Positions 43,343-51,230 of a stretch of DNA of 64,000 nucleotides are shown piece by piece. The stretch comes from Planctomycetota bacterium. GTDB lineage: Bacteria; Planctomycetota; Planctomycetia; Gemmatales; Gemmataceae. The DNA is taken from positions 1 through 64,000 of the forward strand of contig JACPPF010000091.1 of the NCBI GenBank assembly GCA_016191165.1, written 5' to 3'. A program made the position numbers and the translations under genes. The notes beneath the pieces are model-generated. The model was not told the origin of the DNA, made no database searches, and saw only the letters and a program-made list of their open reading frames with translations. How positions within the stretch are numbered: the first letter of the stretch is position 1; every line of letters starts with the position of its first letter.

Positions 43343-45793
43343 ATGACACCTTCGACAACTCCTATCGGCGCCAGGGTCGGGCGGGCACGCCGCGGCGTCG
43401 GGCAGCTCTGGCAGGTGCCGACGTTTCTTTTCGGCCTGCTGGCCGTCCTGGGCGTCGCCGCCAGTTCTCCCTGGCGCCAGACGCCACAGTGGCGCGAGTT
43501 TGACGGCTTGATCTCATCCCTGCGCGTCGGACTCGACAAGGGCGAACCGACCGATTCACTGGTCGGCCTGGCCGAACAAATTCACGCGCATATGGCCGCT
43601 TTCCCGGGCCGCAAGGCCGAGGCCCATTTCCTGATCGGCTCCGCCCTTTACCAGCAAGCGCGTGCGAACCCCGCTTCCACCGCGCACGACATTTGGCCTC
43701 GCGCCATGGACCATCTGGAGCAGGCTTTCACCCTCGGCGTCCGCGAACACGATCGGCCCGCCTTGCATTACCGGCTAGGGTATTGTTGGTATCAACAAAA
43801 AACGAATGTGCCGCGCGCCCTGGAGTTGATGACGCAGTCCGTTGACAAGGGAGCGCGGCAGCCGCTGGAGGGGTACCGCTTGCTGATCGAGGCGTATTTG
43901 CAACAGCAACCGGTCAACCTGGATGCGGCCCTGGCGGCATGCCGGCGCGTTCTCGATTTGACGCCCTCAAAAGACGCCGACGCTCAGGCGCGGGCTCGCT
44001 TGCAGATCAGCCAGGTCCTGTTGCGCAAGGGCCAACGCGCCGACGCGAACAAGGAACTGGCACGCATCGGCGCCAAGGCGCCCCGAGCGATTCGCCTTCA
44101 AGCTCGTCTCCTGCAAGCGCAGGCCTACGAGGAGGACAACCAATGGACCGAAGCGATCACGATCTGGCGCGGCTTGCTCGCTGACGCCCCCCACGTCGAG
44201 GGTGGACGTGTCCGCATCTGCTACGCCCTGGGCAAGTGCTTGCAACAAAAGGAACCGCCCGACAACGCCGAGACGATGCGCGTCTGGGCGGACGCGCTTC
44301 GCCTGGGCGGCCCGGCCGGGCAGGCGGCGGGTTTGCGCCTCGGACAGTTGCGTCTGGTGCTCGATGGCGCGCAGGCCGGGCAGGCGCTGGCGGACTGGAA
44401 AACCGCTCTGGCAAACGTCAAGATCCCGGCCGATTTCCGCAATCCATTCGTCAAAACCCAGGAATTGCGAGCCTGGTTCGATCACGCAATCGAACGTTTT
44501 CAGGCGGCGCAGGACCCGGAAAAGACTCAGGCCGTGGCCGAGCTTTATCGCAAGATCGCCCCAGGGGACGAGGCCGACGAGCGCATCGCGCGCGCGGCGG
44601 AATCGCTGGCTCAACAGTTGGCCGCCAAGCACAAGGCGATGCTCGACAACATCCAGGCGGAGGATGTGCAGGCCCAATATCGCCGCGCCGGCGCCGCCTG
44701 GGAACACGCGGCTCAGTCGCGCCCCGCGGCTCAGCGCGCCGATTCATTTTGGCGCGCCGCCCAGTGCTACCTGGCGGCCCGAGATTCCGCGCACGCCCAG
44801 CAAGTCCTGCAGCAATTTGTCAAGATCGAACCCAACGACCGCCGCCTCGCCGAGGGCTGGCTCGCCCTGGGCGACCTCTATCGCCACGCAGGCGATCAGG
44901 ACAGCTCCCACAAGGCGTATCACAAATGTATCGAGATTCCCAGCACCGAGTTCGCCCACCGCGCGCGCCTGCACCTGGCCATCGCCCAGAAGAAACAGAA
45001 CAACCTCGTCAAGGCTCGTGAAATCCTCGATCAAATCCTCACCAATCAAGGTCCGCAACTCGATCGGCCCACGCAGGAAAAGGCGCTCTACCAAATGACC
45101 CTGGTCCTCATGCTCATGAAAAACCACGGCGAGGCGCGCATTCACCTCAAGAACTTCGTCCAGAACTTTCCGGAAAACCCCAACGTCCTGGTGGCACGCG
45201 AACGGCTCGGCGAATGCGCCCGCCAGCTGGCCAAGTTCGAGTTCATCGAGGGGGACAAGCTGCGCTCCACCATCAAGGTCGGCATGCCGCTCGAAGTTCA
45301 GCAGGGCGTCGAGGAGCGCATTCGCGCCCATCGCTCCGCGGGCAAGGCTCTGCTCAAGGAGTCGGCAAACGATTATCAACGGTTGGTCGATGAACTGGAA
45401 ACCAAGGCCCGTAGCAAAAACTCGCTGACCGACGTCGAGGCGATGTTGCTGCGCCGCGCCTGGTTCGGGATAGGTGATTGTTATTACGATGACGAGGAGT
45501 TCACCGAATCGCTGCGTATCTTCACAAAACTTCAGGAATCCCACCGCCGCACCGTCGAGGGCCTTTTCGCAGCCACGCGCGTCTGTGGTCTGGCCACCCT
45601 GCTGCGCCAGCCGATGACGGGCCTGCGTTCGATTCGCATGTTGCAGGAAGACCTCAAGGCAATGCCGGAAAATGATGAGGTCTTCCGCACCGCGGACGTC
45701 CCCACCCGCGAAGTCTGGCAGCGCTGGTCGCAGGACACCGAACGCCGGCTGTTGACGCCGCCACGCAAGGACACCGGGCCGGTGTTTCGCTGA
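43343..45793 (+). CDS. TPR-repeat protein with one N-terminal membrane span
   Basis: An 816-residue protein. A short cytoplasmic start is followed by the membrane span VPTFLFGLLAVLGVAASS (about 23-40). The rest is helical with many TPR-like units, for example AHFLIGSALYQQARANP, YCWYQQKTNVPRALELM, ARAEILDQILTNQ-like segments and LALGDLYRHAGDQDSSHKAY. The ATG at 43343 is chosen; an upstream GTG (43283) lacks a ribosome-binding site. The extracytoplasmic TPR array suggests an assembly scaffold or partner of secreted complexes. No enzymatic motif. Confidence 0.82.
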   Translation: MTPSTTPIGARVGRARRGVGQLWQVPTFLFGLLAVLGVAASSPWRQTPQWREFDGLISSLRVGLDKGEPTDSLVGLAEQIHAHMAAFPGRKAEAHFLIGSALYQQARANPASTAHDIWPRAMDHLEQAFTLGVREHDRPALHYRLGYCWYQQKTNVPRALELMTQSVDKGARQPLEGYRLLIEAYLQQQPVNLDAALAACRRVLDLTPSKDADAQARARLQISQVLLRKGQRADANKELARIGAKAPRAIRLQARLLQAQAYEEDNQWTEAITIWRGLLADAPHVEGGRVRICYALGKCLQQKEPPDNAETMRVWADALRLGGPAGQAAGLRLGQLRLVLDGAQAGQALADWKTALANVKIPADFRNPFVKTQELRAWFDHAIERFQAAQDPEKTQAVAELYRKIAPGDEADERIARAAESLAQQLAAKHKAMLDNIQAEDVQAQYRRAGAAWEHAAQSRPAAQRADSFWRAAQCYLAARDSAHAQQVLQQFVKIEPNDRRLAEGWLALGDLYRHAGDQDSSHKAYHKCIEIPSTEFAHRARLHLAIAQKKQNNLVKAREILDQILTNQGPQLDRPTQEKALYQMTLVLMLMKNHGEARIHLKNFVQNFPENPNVLVARERLGECARQLAKFEFIEGDKLRSTIKVGMPLEVQQGVEERIRAHRSAGKALLKESANDYQRLVDELETKARSKNSLTDVEAMLLRRAWFGIGDCYYDDEEFTESLRIFTKLQESHRRTVEGLFAATRVCGLATLLRQPMTGLRSIRMLQEDLKAMPENDEVFRTADVPTREVWQRWSQDTERRLLTPPRKDTGPVFR

Positions 45794-45926
45794 GAGTGCC
45801 TGGGGTGGACGGGCAGCCAACTTTCCGTTTTTTTCCATCTTCACGTTTTTTGCAATTGCTTCGCAGTTTTGTAAAGCCGATGATGAAGAAAGTGTGAGCC
45901 CGATTGTAATGACGGGATCTTCACTT

Positions 45927-46156
45927 CGTCGCTTGCGCTTCCGGCTAACACCGCCTGCGGTTAGGCGAGCGGCAGGAAAAAATATCCCCACCAGCCCGGA
46001 GCGCACGCGACGGGTCCAGCGGACATCTGCCCCGTCGCTTGCGCTCCGGGCTGGTAAGTTAATACCGACCGCTCGCCTTAGCCGGAAGCGCAAGCGACGG
46101 ATGAATGGAATTTACAAACAATACCAGTCAATCCGCCGCTTGCGTTTCCGGCTAAC
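45927..46156. repeat. Nested inverted repeats: one palindrome inside another
   Basis: Outer arms 45927-45948 and 46078-46099 are perfect 22-bp inverted repeats (CGTCGCTTGCGCTTCCGGCT type), extended by a second 12-bp pair (45961-45972 with 46069-46080). Inside them, 45990-46014 and 46031-46055 form a separate 25-bp inverted pair (ACCAGCCCGGAGCGCACGCG type, one mismatch). A lone extra copy of the outer arm is at 46133-46156, just before the 46170 gene. Confidence 0.87.
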
Positions 46157-46169
46157 GACTCGTAATCAC

Positions 46170-46475
46170 ATGACGAAACGTCTCCCCCGATCCCTGCGTC
46201 CATTTTTCTGGGACTACGACTTCGCGCGCCTGTCCTGGAAAGCTGACCGCGATTTGATTATTGGCCGAATCCTCGCGGTTGGCACCTGGGACGCGCTGCG
46301 CTGGTTGCGGCGTCGAGTGCCGGACGCGGAATTGCGCGCCTGGCTGGAGCATCGGCGCGGGGCGGGGTTGAGCAATCGGCACCTGCGGTTCTGGGAACTC
46401 ATCCTCAAGATTCCGCGGCGTAAGGTCAATGCTTGGTTCGCCGATCCCGCGCGGCAGATTTGGGAGGGGCGATAA
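46170..46475 (+). CDS. Putative antitoxin, DUF6922-like (101 aa)
   Basis: Starts MTKRLPRSLRPFFWDYDFAR, then LIIGRILAVGTWDALRWLR and a helical basic tail ending RQIWEGR. The RPFFWDYD...LSW...LIIGRIL...GTWDALRWL pattern is that of small proteins found beside AbiEii-type nucleotidyltransferases, which I recall as DUF6922. The stop is five bases before the nucleotidyltransferase start, so the two form an operon. The longer frame upstream of 46170 only translates repeats. An antitoxin role is inferred from position. Confidence 0.72.
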   Translation: MTKRLPRSLRPFFWDYDFARLSWKADRDLIIGRILAVGTWDALRWLRRRVPDAELRAWLEHRRGAGLSNRHLRFWELILKIPRRKVNAWFADPARQIWEGR

Positions 46476-46480
46476 CGCGC

Positions 46481-47113
46481 ATGGCCTGGCATCCCGAAAT
46501 TCTGGCGCAACGGCAGCAACGTGTGCTGGCCCAAATCGGGCCAGCGCTGGCGCAACGCGGTTTCTACCTGGCCGGCGGCACTGCCGTTGCGCTGCACCTT
46601 GGACACCGCCGTTCGGTCGACCTCGATTGGTTCGCGCCTGAACTGACTGATCCCGAGCGCCTGGCCATCGACCTTCGTGAGCAGGCCATTCCCTTCGCCA
46701 CCGAAGACGTGGCTCCGGGAACTCTGCACGGCGCCGTTTGTGGCGTTCGTGTAAGTTTGTTGCGTTACCGTTACCGGATGCTTTCTGGTTTGCGCACGCT
46801 ACCCGGCGGGATTCCCATCGCAGGCCGTGCCGACCTCGCGGCCATGAAATTGTTGGCAGTCGCCCAGCGGGGCGCCAAGAAGGACTTCGTGGACATCTAC
46901 GCCCTGGGCAGACGAGCCAAGTCGTTGCGGCAAATGTTGCGGTGGTATAAGGGCAAATTCGCGGTTGAGGACGTTGCCCATCTCCTGCGCAGCTTGGCCT
47001 ATTTCGACGACGCCGACCGGGAACGACTGCCACGGATGTTGTGGGATGTGCGCTGGCGGGATATTAAAGAGACCATACAGCGCTGGGTCCGCAGGGTAGC
47101 GCAGTACGCATAA
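46481..47113 (+). CDS. AbiEii-type nucleotidyltransferase, putative toxin
   Basis: A 210-residue protein of the AbiEii/AbiGii toxin family. The nucleotidyltransferase core shows FYLAGGTAVALHLGHRRSVD and LDWF; the GGT and SxDLD pattern holds metal-binding acidic residues. The second half contains ADLAAMKLLAVAQRGAKKDF with VDIYAL, which is typical for the family. AbiEii toxins add nucleotides to tRNA ends or other targets and act in type IV-like toxin-antitoxin systems. GGGAGGGG overlapping the end of the previous gene is its ribosome-binding site. A shorter upstream GTG (46433) is rejected because it would overlap the previous gene. Confidence 0.82.
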   Translation: MAWHPEILAQRQQRVLAQIGPALAQRGFYLAGGTAVALHLGHRRSVDLDWFAPELTDPERLAIDLREQAIPFATEDVAPGTLHGAVCGVRVSLLRYRYRMLSGLRTLPGGIPIAGRADLAAMKLLAVAQRGAKKDFVDIYALGRRAKSLRQMLRWYKGKFAVEDVAHLLRSLAYFDDADRERLPRMLWDVRWRDIKETIQRWVRRVAQYA

Positions 47114-47132
47114 TACCTTACGAGATTCAGGA

Positions 47133-47498
47133 TCAAGGTTTGGCCGTCGGTTTGCGCATGCGATGCCGACCGGGTTCGACGACCACGAATGCCATTTGCA
47201 AATCTGCCTCCGGGTAAAGAGACAATACACGTTCAAGCTCGGCATGAACGGCGTCGCGAGTCGATGGCAGAATCCGTAGATAAATGACGCCCGGCGCGTT
47301 GCCCTGCACAAAGACGAGGCTGCCGAAATCGCGGTCGCGCGTCACGAGGATGCGCCCGTGTTGTTGAGCCAGTTTGAGTAGATCGACGTCGTCGGCCTGC
47401 GCCAAGCCAAGTTCGGACGCTGTCACTACGTCCTGGCCCAGCCCACGAAGGAATACCGTCGTGGCGGCCCAAACGTCTTGATCGGTGAGAAACTTCAT
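47133..47498 (-). CDS. DUF5615 family PIN-like toxin
   Basis: A 121-residue protein of the PIN-like DUF5615 family, a predicted ribonuclease toxin. The acidic positions lie in KFLTDQDVW, ASELGLAQADDVDLLKLA and ILVTRDRDFGSLVF. The gene overlaps the end of the DUF433 antitoxin gene by four bases (ATGA) and is therefore the second gene of the pair. Its stop is 19 bp from the stop of the AbiEii-like gene, so the two modules face each other tail to tail. Confidence 0.88.
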   Translation of the reverse strand: MKFLTDQDVWAATTVFLRGLGQDVVTASELGLAQADDVDLLKLAQQHGRILVTRDRDFGSLVFVQGNAPGVIYLRILPSTRDAVHAELERVLSLYPEADLQMAFVVVEPGRHRMRKPTAKP

Positions 47499-47725
47499 GG
47501 CGTTGCGGCCAGGTGAATGTCTTCAAGAGCCACGACGTCCATCGCATATTGAATGCACGCACGAATGTCGTCCGGTTCCAGGTCGGGGTAATAATCGCGG
47601 ATGATGTCGGCAAACGGCAAGTTCTCGCGAACCAGTTCCAGCACGCTCTGCACGGGAATGCGCGTGCCGGCCACGCACGGTTTGCCGAAGTGAATTTGCG
47701 GATTGACGGTGATGCGGGGGGTCAT
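47495..47725 (-). CDS. DUF433 family antitoxin
   Basis: A 76-residue protein: MTPRITVNPQIHFGKPCVAG, TRIPVQSVLELVRENL and FADIIRDYYPDLEPDDIRA. This is the usual DUF433 winged-helix antitoxin sequence (GKPCxxGTRIPV). Its stop overlaps the start of the DUF5615 toxin, giving a translationally coupled pair. The ATG at 47725 has GGAAG upstream; longer frames start in an A/T-rich stretch without homology. Antitoxins of this type normally autorepress their operon. Confidence 0.9.
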   Translation of the reverse strand: MTPRITVNPQIHFGKPCVAGTRIPVQSVLELVRENLPFADIIRDYYPDLEPDDIRACIQYAMDVVALEDIHLAATP

Positions 47726-48167
47726 GGATAATACTTCCTTTGGCGGAATCGATACAAGACAATTATCTTGGTTTACACAAGGTGTCACAAGGGGAAATTC
47801 CGATATGCCGGATCACAGGGTGGCCGTGCTCAAGACCTGGGCAACGCTCGGCGCCAAATTCATCGCGATCCGTTGGTGGGCGGCATATTGTTGTCTCACA
47901 TGGCATTCCGAAGATCCAAAGCTGTCGTGTTGCATCAGCGAAAACTTTCCCACGCGAAAATTGGCGACGGGAATACACGAGAGGTTTCGGCGAATCAACG
48001 CCAAGGCTTTGTGGGTTGACGACAGGGAGGTCGGCATTAGTTTGGAACTAAAACCCGAGGCAGGAGCTTGTTTTGAAGAGATATTGGAGGGCCTGTCGGT
48101 GCAATGGATTAAGATCTGGAAGAAAGCAGGAGGAATGAAACAGGTCCTTAAGGAATGTAGCGTATGA
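47724..48167 (+). CDS. Doubtful hypothetical gene beside the toxin-antitoxin modules
   Basis: A frame of about 147 codons opens opposite the DUF433 start and includes MPDHRVAVLKTWATLGAK, GIHERFRRINAKALWVDDR and VQWIKIWKKAGGMKQVLKEC. The last third looks like real protein; the first third does not, and composition shifts to lower G+C. An internal ATG at 47805 is a possible start. It could be a decayed gene with a frameshift, part of the small accessory island. No ribosome-binding site is convincing. Confidence 0.3.
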   Translation: MDNTSFGGIDTRQLSWFTQGVTRGNSDMPDHRVAVLKTWATLGAKFIAIRWWAAYCCLTWHSEDPKLSCCISENFPTRKLATGIHERFRRINAKALWVDDREVGISLELKPEAGACFEEILEGLSVQWIKIWKKAGGMKQVLKECSV

Positions 48168-48423
48168 AAGTACCGGGCCGTTCTCGCTCCGGCAGACTGC
48201 CAGGCATCATGCGTCCATTATTGTCAAGCTCCGTTGGACAGTGCTTCGCGCCCGTGCTAACATGTCCCCAACGATCAACCCAGTAATCCTGGGCCGCTGT
48301 GGGACCATCGGAACGTGTGCCCCTGGTTGTTTCGATCTCCGGAAACGCTGGAAAAACCGTGGTTTTTGGGGTTTTCCAGAGGCGCACGGTGGTTGCGCCC
48401 CTTTTCGAACTGAGGCTCCTGTC
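48168..48423. other. Leader of the DUF1501 gene with alternative hairpins
   Basis: AAAAACC-GT-GGTTTTT (48352-48367) and CTGGAAAA...TTTTCCAG (48348-48379) overlap and cannot form together. They lie about 45 bp before the ATG at 48424. Either may be chance. Confidence 0.3.
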
Positions 48424-49800
48424 ATGCTGACTCGCCGCTCTTTGTTGCAAATTGGCGCCGCGGGCGTTTTCGGGGCGCTGCCGCTGGCGCCTTCCGCAAC
48501 GCCCTCACCCCCGACCCCTCTCCCAGGGGGACAGGGGAGGAGAAGGCGTCGGGCCAAATCGGTCATCTTTCTGCATCAATACGGGGGCCCCAGCCACCTC
48601 GATACTTTTGACATGAAGCCGGCCACGCCGCCGGAGTTTCGCGGCATCTATCGGCCGATTCAAACGTCCGCGCCAGGCATCCAGATTTGCGAAAAGCTCG
48701 CTCGCCTGGCGCCGCACATGGACAAGGTGACGCTCATTCGCACCGTGCGGCACGAGATGCGCAATCATAACTCGGCCGGGTATTACAGCCTCACCGGGTA
48801 CGCACCGCCGACCGACGATCAACGCCTGCGCGATTCGCGCGAGCTTTTCCCAGCGTATGGCAGCGTCGTCGATCGCTTCGGCCCCGCGGAATCCGGAACG
48901 CCAACCTTTGTGTCGTATCCCTACGTCATCGCCGACGGCTCGATCACTCCGGGACAGCACGCAAGTTTTCTGGGGCAGACGTACGATCCGTTCTTCATCC
49001 AGCAAGATCCAAACTCGGACGATTTCCGCCTGCCCGAGCTGAGCCTCCCCGCCGGCGTCACGGCCGAACGCCTGCAAAATCGTCGCGCGGTGATGAACCT
49101 GATCGACCGCTCGACCGAGATTCTCGAAATCTCCGCCCGCGCCCGCGGCATCGACGCCCTGACCCAGCGCGCCATGACGATGTTGACCAGCCGACACTTT
49201 CGCCAGGCGTTCGACCTGTCGAGCGAACCGCTATCGATGCGCGAACGCTATGGCCGCACGACCTATGGCCAGGGCTGTTTGCTGGCACGCCGGCTGGTGG
49301 AAGTGGGCGTCAAATTCGTCACTGTCTATTTCGCGGCCTCGATCGGCGGGCAATCGAAGGTGTCAGGCGGCTGGGACACGCACGGGTTCAACAACGTGCC
49401 GATGTATCCGATCCTCAACGATTACCTGCTGCCGATCACCGATCAAACGCTGCCGACTTTGATCGAAGATCTGCACGTGCGTGGCTTGCTCGACGACACA
49501 CTCGTCGTCTGGGCGGGCGAGTTCGGGCGTGGCCCGCGCATCAACAACATCGCCGGGCGCGATCACTGGCCGCAATGCTACACGGTGCTCATGGCCGGCG
49601 GCGGCGTGCGCGGCGGGCACGTCCACGGCGTCAGCGACCGTGTCGGCGCGTACCCCTCGCGCGATGCCGTGCGGCCCGAGGACCTGTCGGCGACGATGTT
49701 TCATCTCTTGGGCATCGACCCGCACGCCGAGGTGCGCGACGCCCTCAATCGGCCACTGGCGCTTTCGACGGGAAGTGTGATTGACGGGATCCTTCGGTAG
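48424..49800 (+). CDS. DUF1501 family protein with repeat-derived linker
   Basis: A 458-residue Tat-type exported protein (MLTRRSLLQIGAAGVFGALP). Residues of about 25-41 (ATPSPPTPLPGGQGRRR) are encoded by a C-rich repeat and sit exactly between signal and mature part. The mature DUF1501 part has FLHQYGGPSHLDTFDMKP, RHEMRNHNSAGYYSLTGYAP, VSGGWDTHGFNNVP and VVWAGEFGRGPRINNIAGRD. It carries no DUF1549 gene beside it, unlike the other two DUF1501 genes here, and is convergent with the third DUF1501 gene. A bidirectional terminator lies just after the stop. Confidence 0.9.
   Translation: MLTRRSLLQIGAAGVFGALPLAPSATPSPPTPLPGGQGRRRRRAKSVIFLHQYGGPSHLDTFDMKPATPPEFRGIYRPIQTSAPGIQICEKLARLAPHMDKVTLIRTVRHEMRNHNSAGYYSLTGYAPPTDDQRLRDSRELFPAYGSVVDRFGPAESGTPTFVSYPYVIADGSITPGQHASFLGQTYDPFFIQQDPNSDDFRLPELSLPAGVTAERLQNRRAVMNLIDRSTEILEISARARGIDALTQRAMTMLTSRHFRQAFDLSSEPLSMRERYGRTTYGQGCLLARRLVEVGVKFVTVYFAASIGGQSKVSGGWDTHGFNNVPMYPILNDYLLPITDQTLPTLIEDLHVRGLLDDTLVVWAGEFGRGPRINNIAGRDHWPQCYTVLMAGGGVRGGHVHGVSDRVGAYPSRDAVRPEDLSATMFHLLGIDPHAEVRDALNRPLALSTGSVIDGILR
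48505..48542. repeat. C-rich element inside a DUF1501 gene
   Basis: CCCTCACCCCCGACCCCTCT followed by CCCAGGGGGACAGGGGAGG. It is the same element as in priA and selA, in the third reading frame and in sense orientation, giving PSPPTPLPGGQGRR. Confidence 0.8.
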
Positions 49801-49813
49801 GCCGGTTGACAAA

Positions 49814-49845
49814 AAAACGCCCGCGGCGGTTGCCACGGGCGTTTT
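49814..49845. terminator. Bidirectional Rho-independent terminator
   Basis: AAAACGCCCG (49814-49823) and CGGGCGTTTT (49836-49845) form a 10-bp stem. Reading plus, TTTT follows; reading minus, seven T follow. It separates the two convergent DUF1501 genes. Confidence 0.85.
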
Positions 49846-49856
49846 GAAGTTTTGAT

Positions 49857-49878
49857 CCCGCAGCCTTTCGGCTGCGGG
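49857..49878. terminator. Second hairpin CCCGCAGCC-TTTC-GGCTGCGGG
   Basis: A perfect 9-bp stem with a TTTC loop close to the stop of the minus-strand DUF1501 gene. Together with 49814 it gives a double barrier between convergent genes. Confidence 0.6.
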
Positions 49879-49896
49879 CGTTGAAGGATTCTACGG

Positions 49897-51162
49897 TTAG
49901 AACAGCTGCGCGATGGGGGTCGCGGGGCGATCGACGATGCGGATTGGCCGGCCGTTCGGGTGGTGATTCTGGCGGTTGTAGTCGATGCCGAGGGCGCGGC
50001 ACACGGTCGCCATGAAGTCGAGCGTGGTGACGGGGCGATCGACGACGGTGGCGGCCTCGGCGTCGGTGCGGCCGATTACCTGCCCGCCGCGGATGCCGCC
50101 GCCGACCATGACGCTTGACCAGGCGCGTGGGTAGTGATCGCGACCAGGCTGGGCGCCGCGGGCGTTAATGCGCGGCGTGCGGCCGAACTCGCCCATCCAG
50201 ATGACCAGGGTGTTGTCGAGCAGGCGGCGATCGCGCAGATCGCGGATCAGGGCGCTCATGGCCGGGTCCACCTGGGCGGAGAGCTGGCGAACGCGAGCGA
50301 AGTTGTTCTGGTGCGTATCCCAGCCGCCAAGGGTGACTTCGACGAACTTGACGCCGGCCTCGACGAGGCGCCGGGCCATCAAGCAGCCCTGGCCGAACGG
50401 GTTGCTGCCGTAGGCAGCGGCGGAAGCGGCTGGCTCACGTGTGATGTCGAATGCTCGCGTGCCGGTGTCGCGCATCAGGGTGACGGCCCGCTGCGTGGTG
50501 GTGCGGTGCGCCTGAGCCACGTGAGCGTTGTGGTTGCTATGGAAGCCCTGCTCGAGTTCTTCCAGCAGGCCCACGCGGCTGTCGAACTGGGCCTGATTCA
50601 CGCCCGTCCGCAGGTTCTCAACGCCGCGGGCGGCATTGGCGACGATGAGCGGCTGATAGCGGGCGCCGAGGAATCCGGAGCCATAGCTGCGCTGGCCGAT
50701 GGAGACGAAGTTTGGCATGGCCGCGGTTTCGCTGCCGAGTTCTTTGGCGGCGATAGAGCCGATGCTCGGGTAGACAACGCCGCCCTGGCCTTCGCGGTAA
50801 CCTGTGTGGAGGTTGTAGGAAGCGCGAGCGTGAGCGCCTTCGGGGGTGGTCATGCTGCGGATGATGGCGGCATGGTTGGTCAGCCGAGCGAACTGCGGGA
50901 AGTGTTCGCTGATCTGGATGCCGTTGACCGCCGTCTGAATCTGCCGATAGGGGCCGCCGTTGGTCGTGCCGGGGCGGAGATCGAAGGTGTCCTTGTGGCT
51001 GGGGCCACCGGCCATCCACAGGAGAATGCACGATTTGGTTTGCTGGCGAGTCTCGGAGGCGTTGGCCGCGAGAATGGGAAGCCAGTTCGACGCGGACAGA
51101 CCGAGCACGCCGGCGGCGGACGCCTTCATGAGTTGACGCCGACTCATCATTTCATTGTACAT
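49897..51162 (-). CDS. DUF1501 family protein, third copy
   Basis: A 421-residue exported protein with Tat-like signal SRRQLMKASAAGVLGLSAS. Landmarks are LWMAGGPSHKDTFDLRPG, KFVEVTLGGWDTHQNNFARV and VIWMGEFGRTPRINARGAQP with GRDHYPRAWS. It follows the DUF1549/DUF1553 gene on the same strand with a 65-bp gap carrying a hairpin, which is the usual order for this pair. The ATG at 51162 has AGGAG eight bases upstream. Some residues seen in other DUF1501 proteins cannot be checked without alignment. Confidence 0.9.
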   Translation of the reverse strand: MYNEMMSRRQLMKASAAGVLGLSASNWLPILAANASETRQQTKSCILLWMAGGPSHKDTFDLRPGTTNGGPYRQIQTAVNGIQISEHFPQFARLTNHAAIIRSMTTPEGAHARASYNLHTGYREGQGGVVYPSIGSIAAKELGSETAAMPNFVSIGQRSYGSGFLGARYQPLIVANAARGVENLRTGVNQAQFDSRVGLLEELEQGFHSNHNAHVAQAHRTTTQRAVTLMRDTGTRAFDITREPAASAAAYGSNPFGQGCLMARRLVEAGVKFVEVTLGGWDTHQNNFARVRQLSAQVDPAMSALIRDLRDRRLLDNTLVIWMGEFGRTPRINARGAQPGRDHYPRAWSSVMVGGGIRGGQVIGRTDAEAATVVDRPVTTLDFMATVCRALGIDYNRQNHHPNGRPIRIVDRPATPIAQLF

Positions 51163-51200
51163 GGAAGAAACTCCTGAACGAGGGTGGTGATTTAACTAAC

Positions 51201-51230
51201 CCCCGCGAATCGCGGGGCTTGGTTTTTTTA
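51201..51230. terminator. CCCCGCG-AAT-CGCGGGG hairpin with T tract
   Basis: A 7-bp GC stem (51201-51217) followed on the plus strand by CTTGGTTTTTTT. It lies between two co-directional minus-strand genes, so a plus-strand terminator has no obvious gene to serve. On the minus strand it is a hairpin between DUF1549 and DUF1501 reading frames. Confidence 0.4.

Noticed and set aside
45894-46169. N-terminal extension of the DUF6922-like protein
   Set aside because: The added 92 residues only translate the nested palindromes and are arginine-rich without homology.
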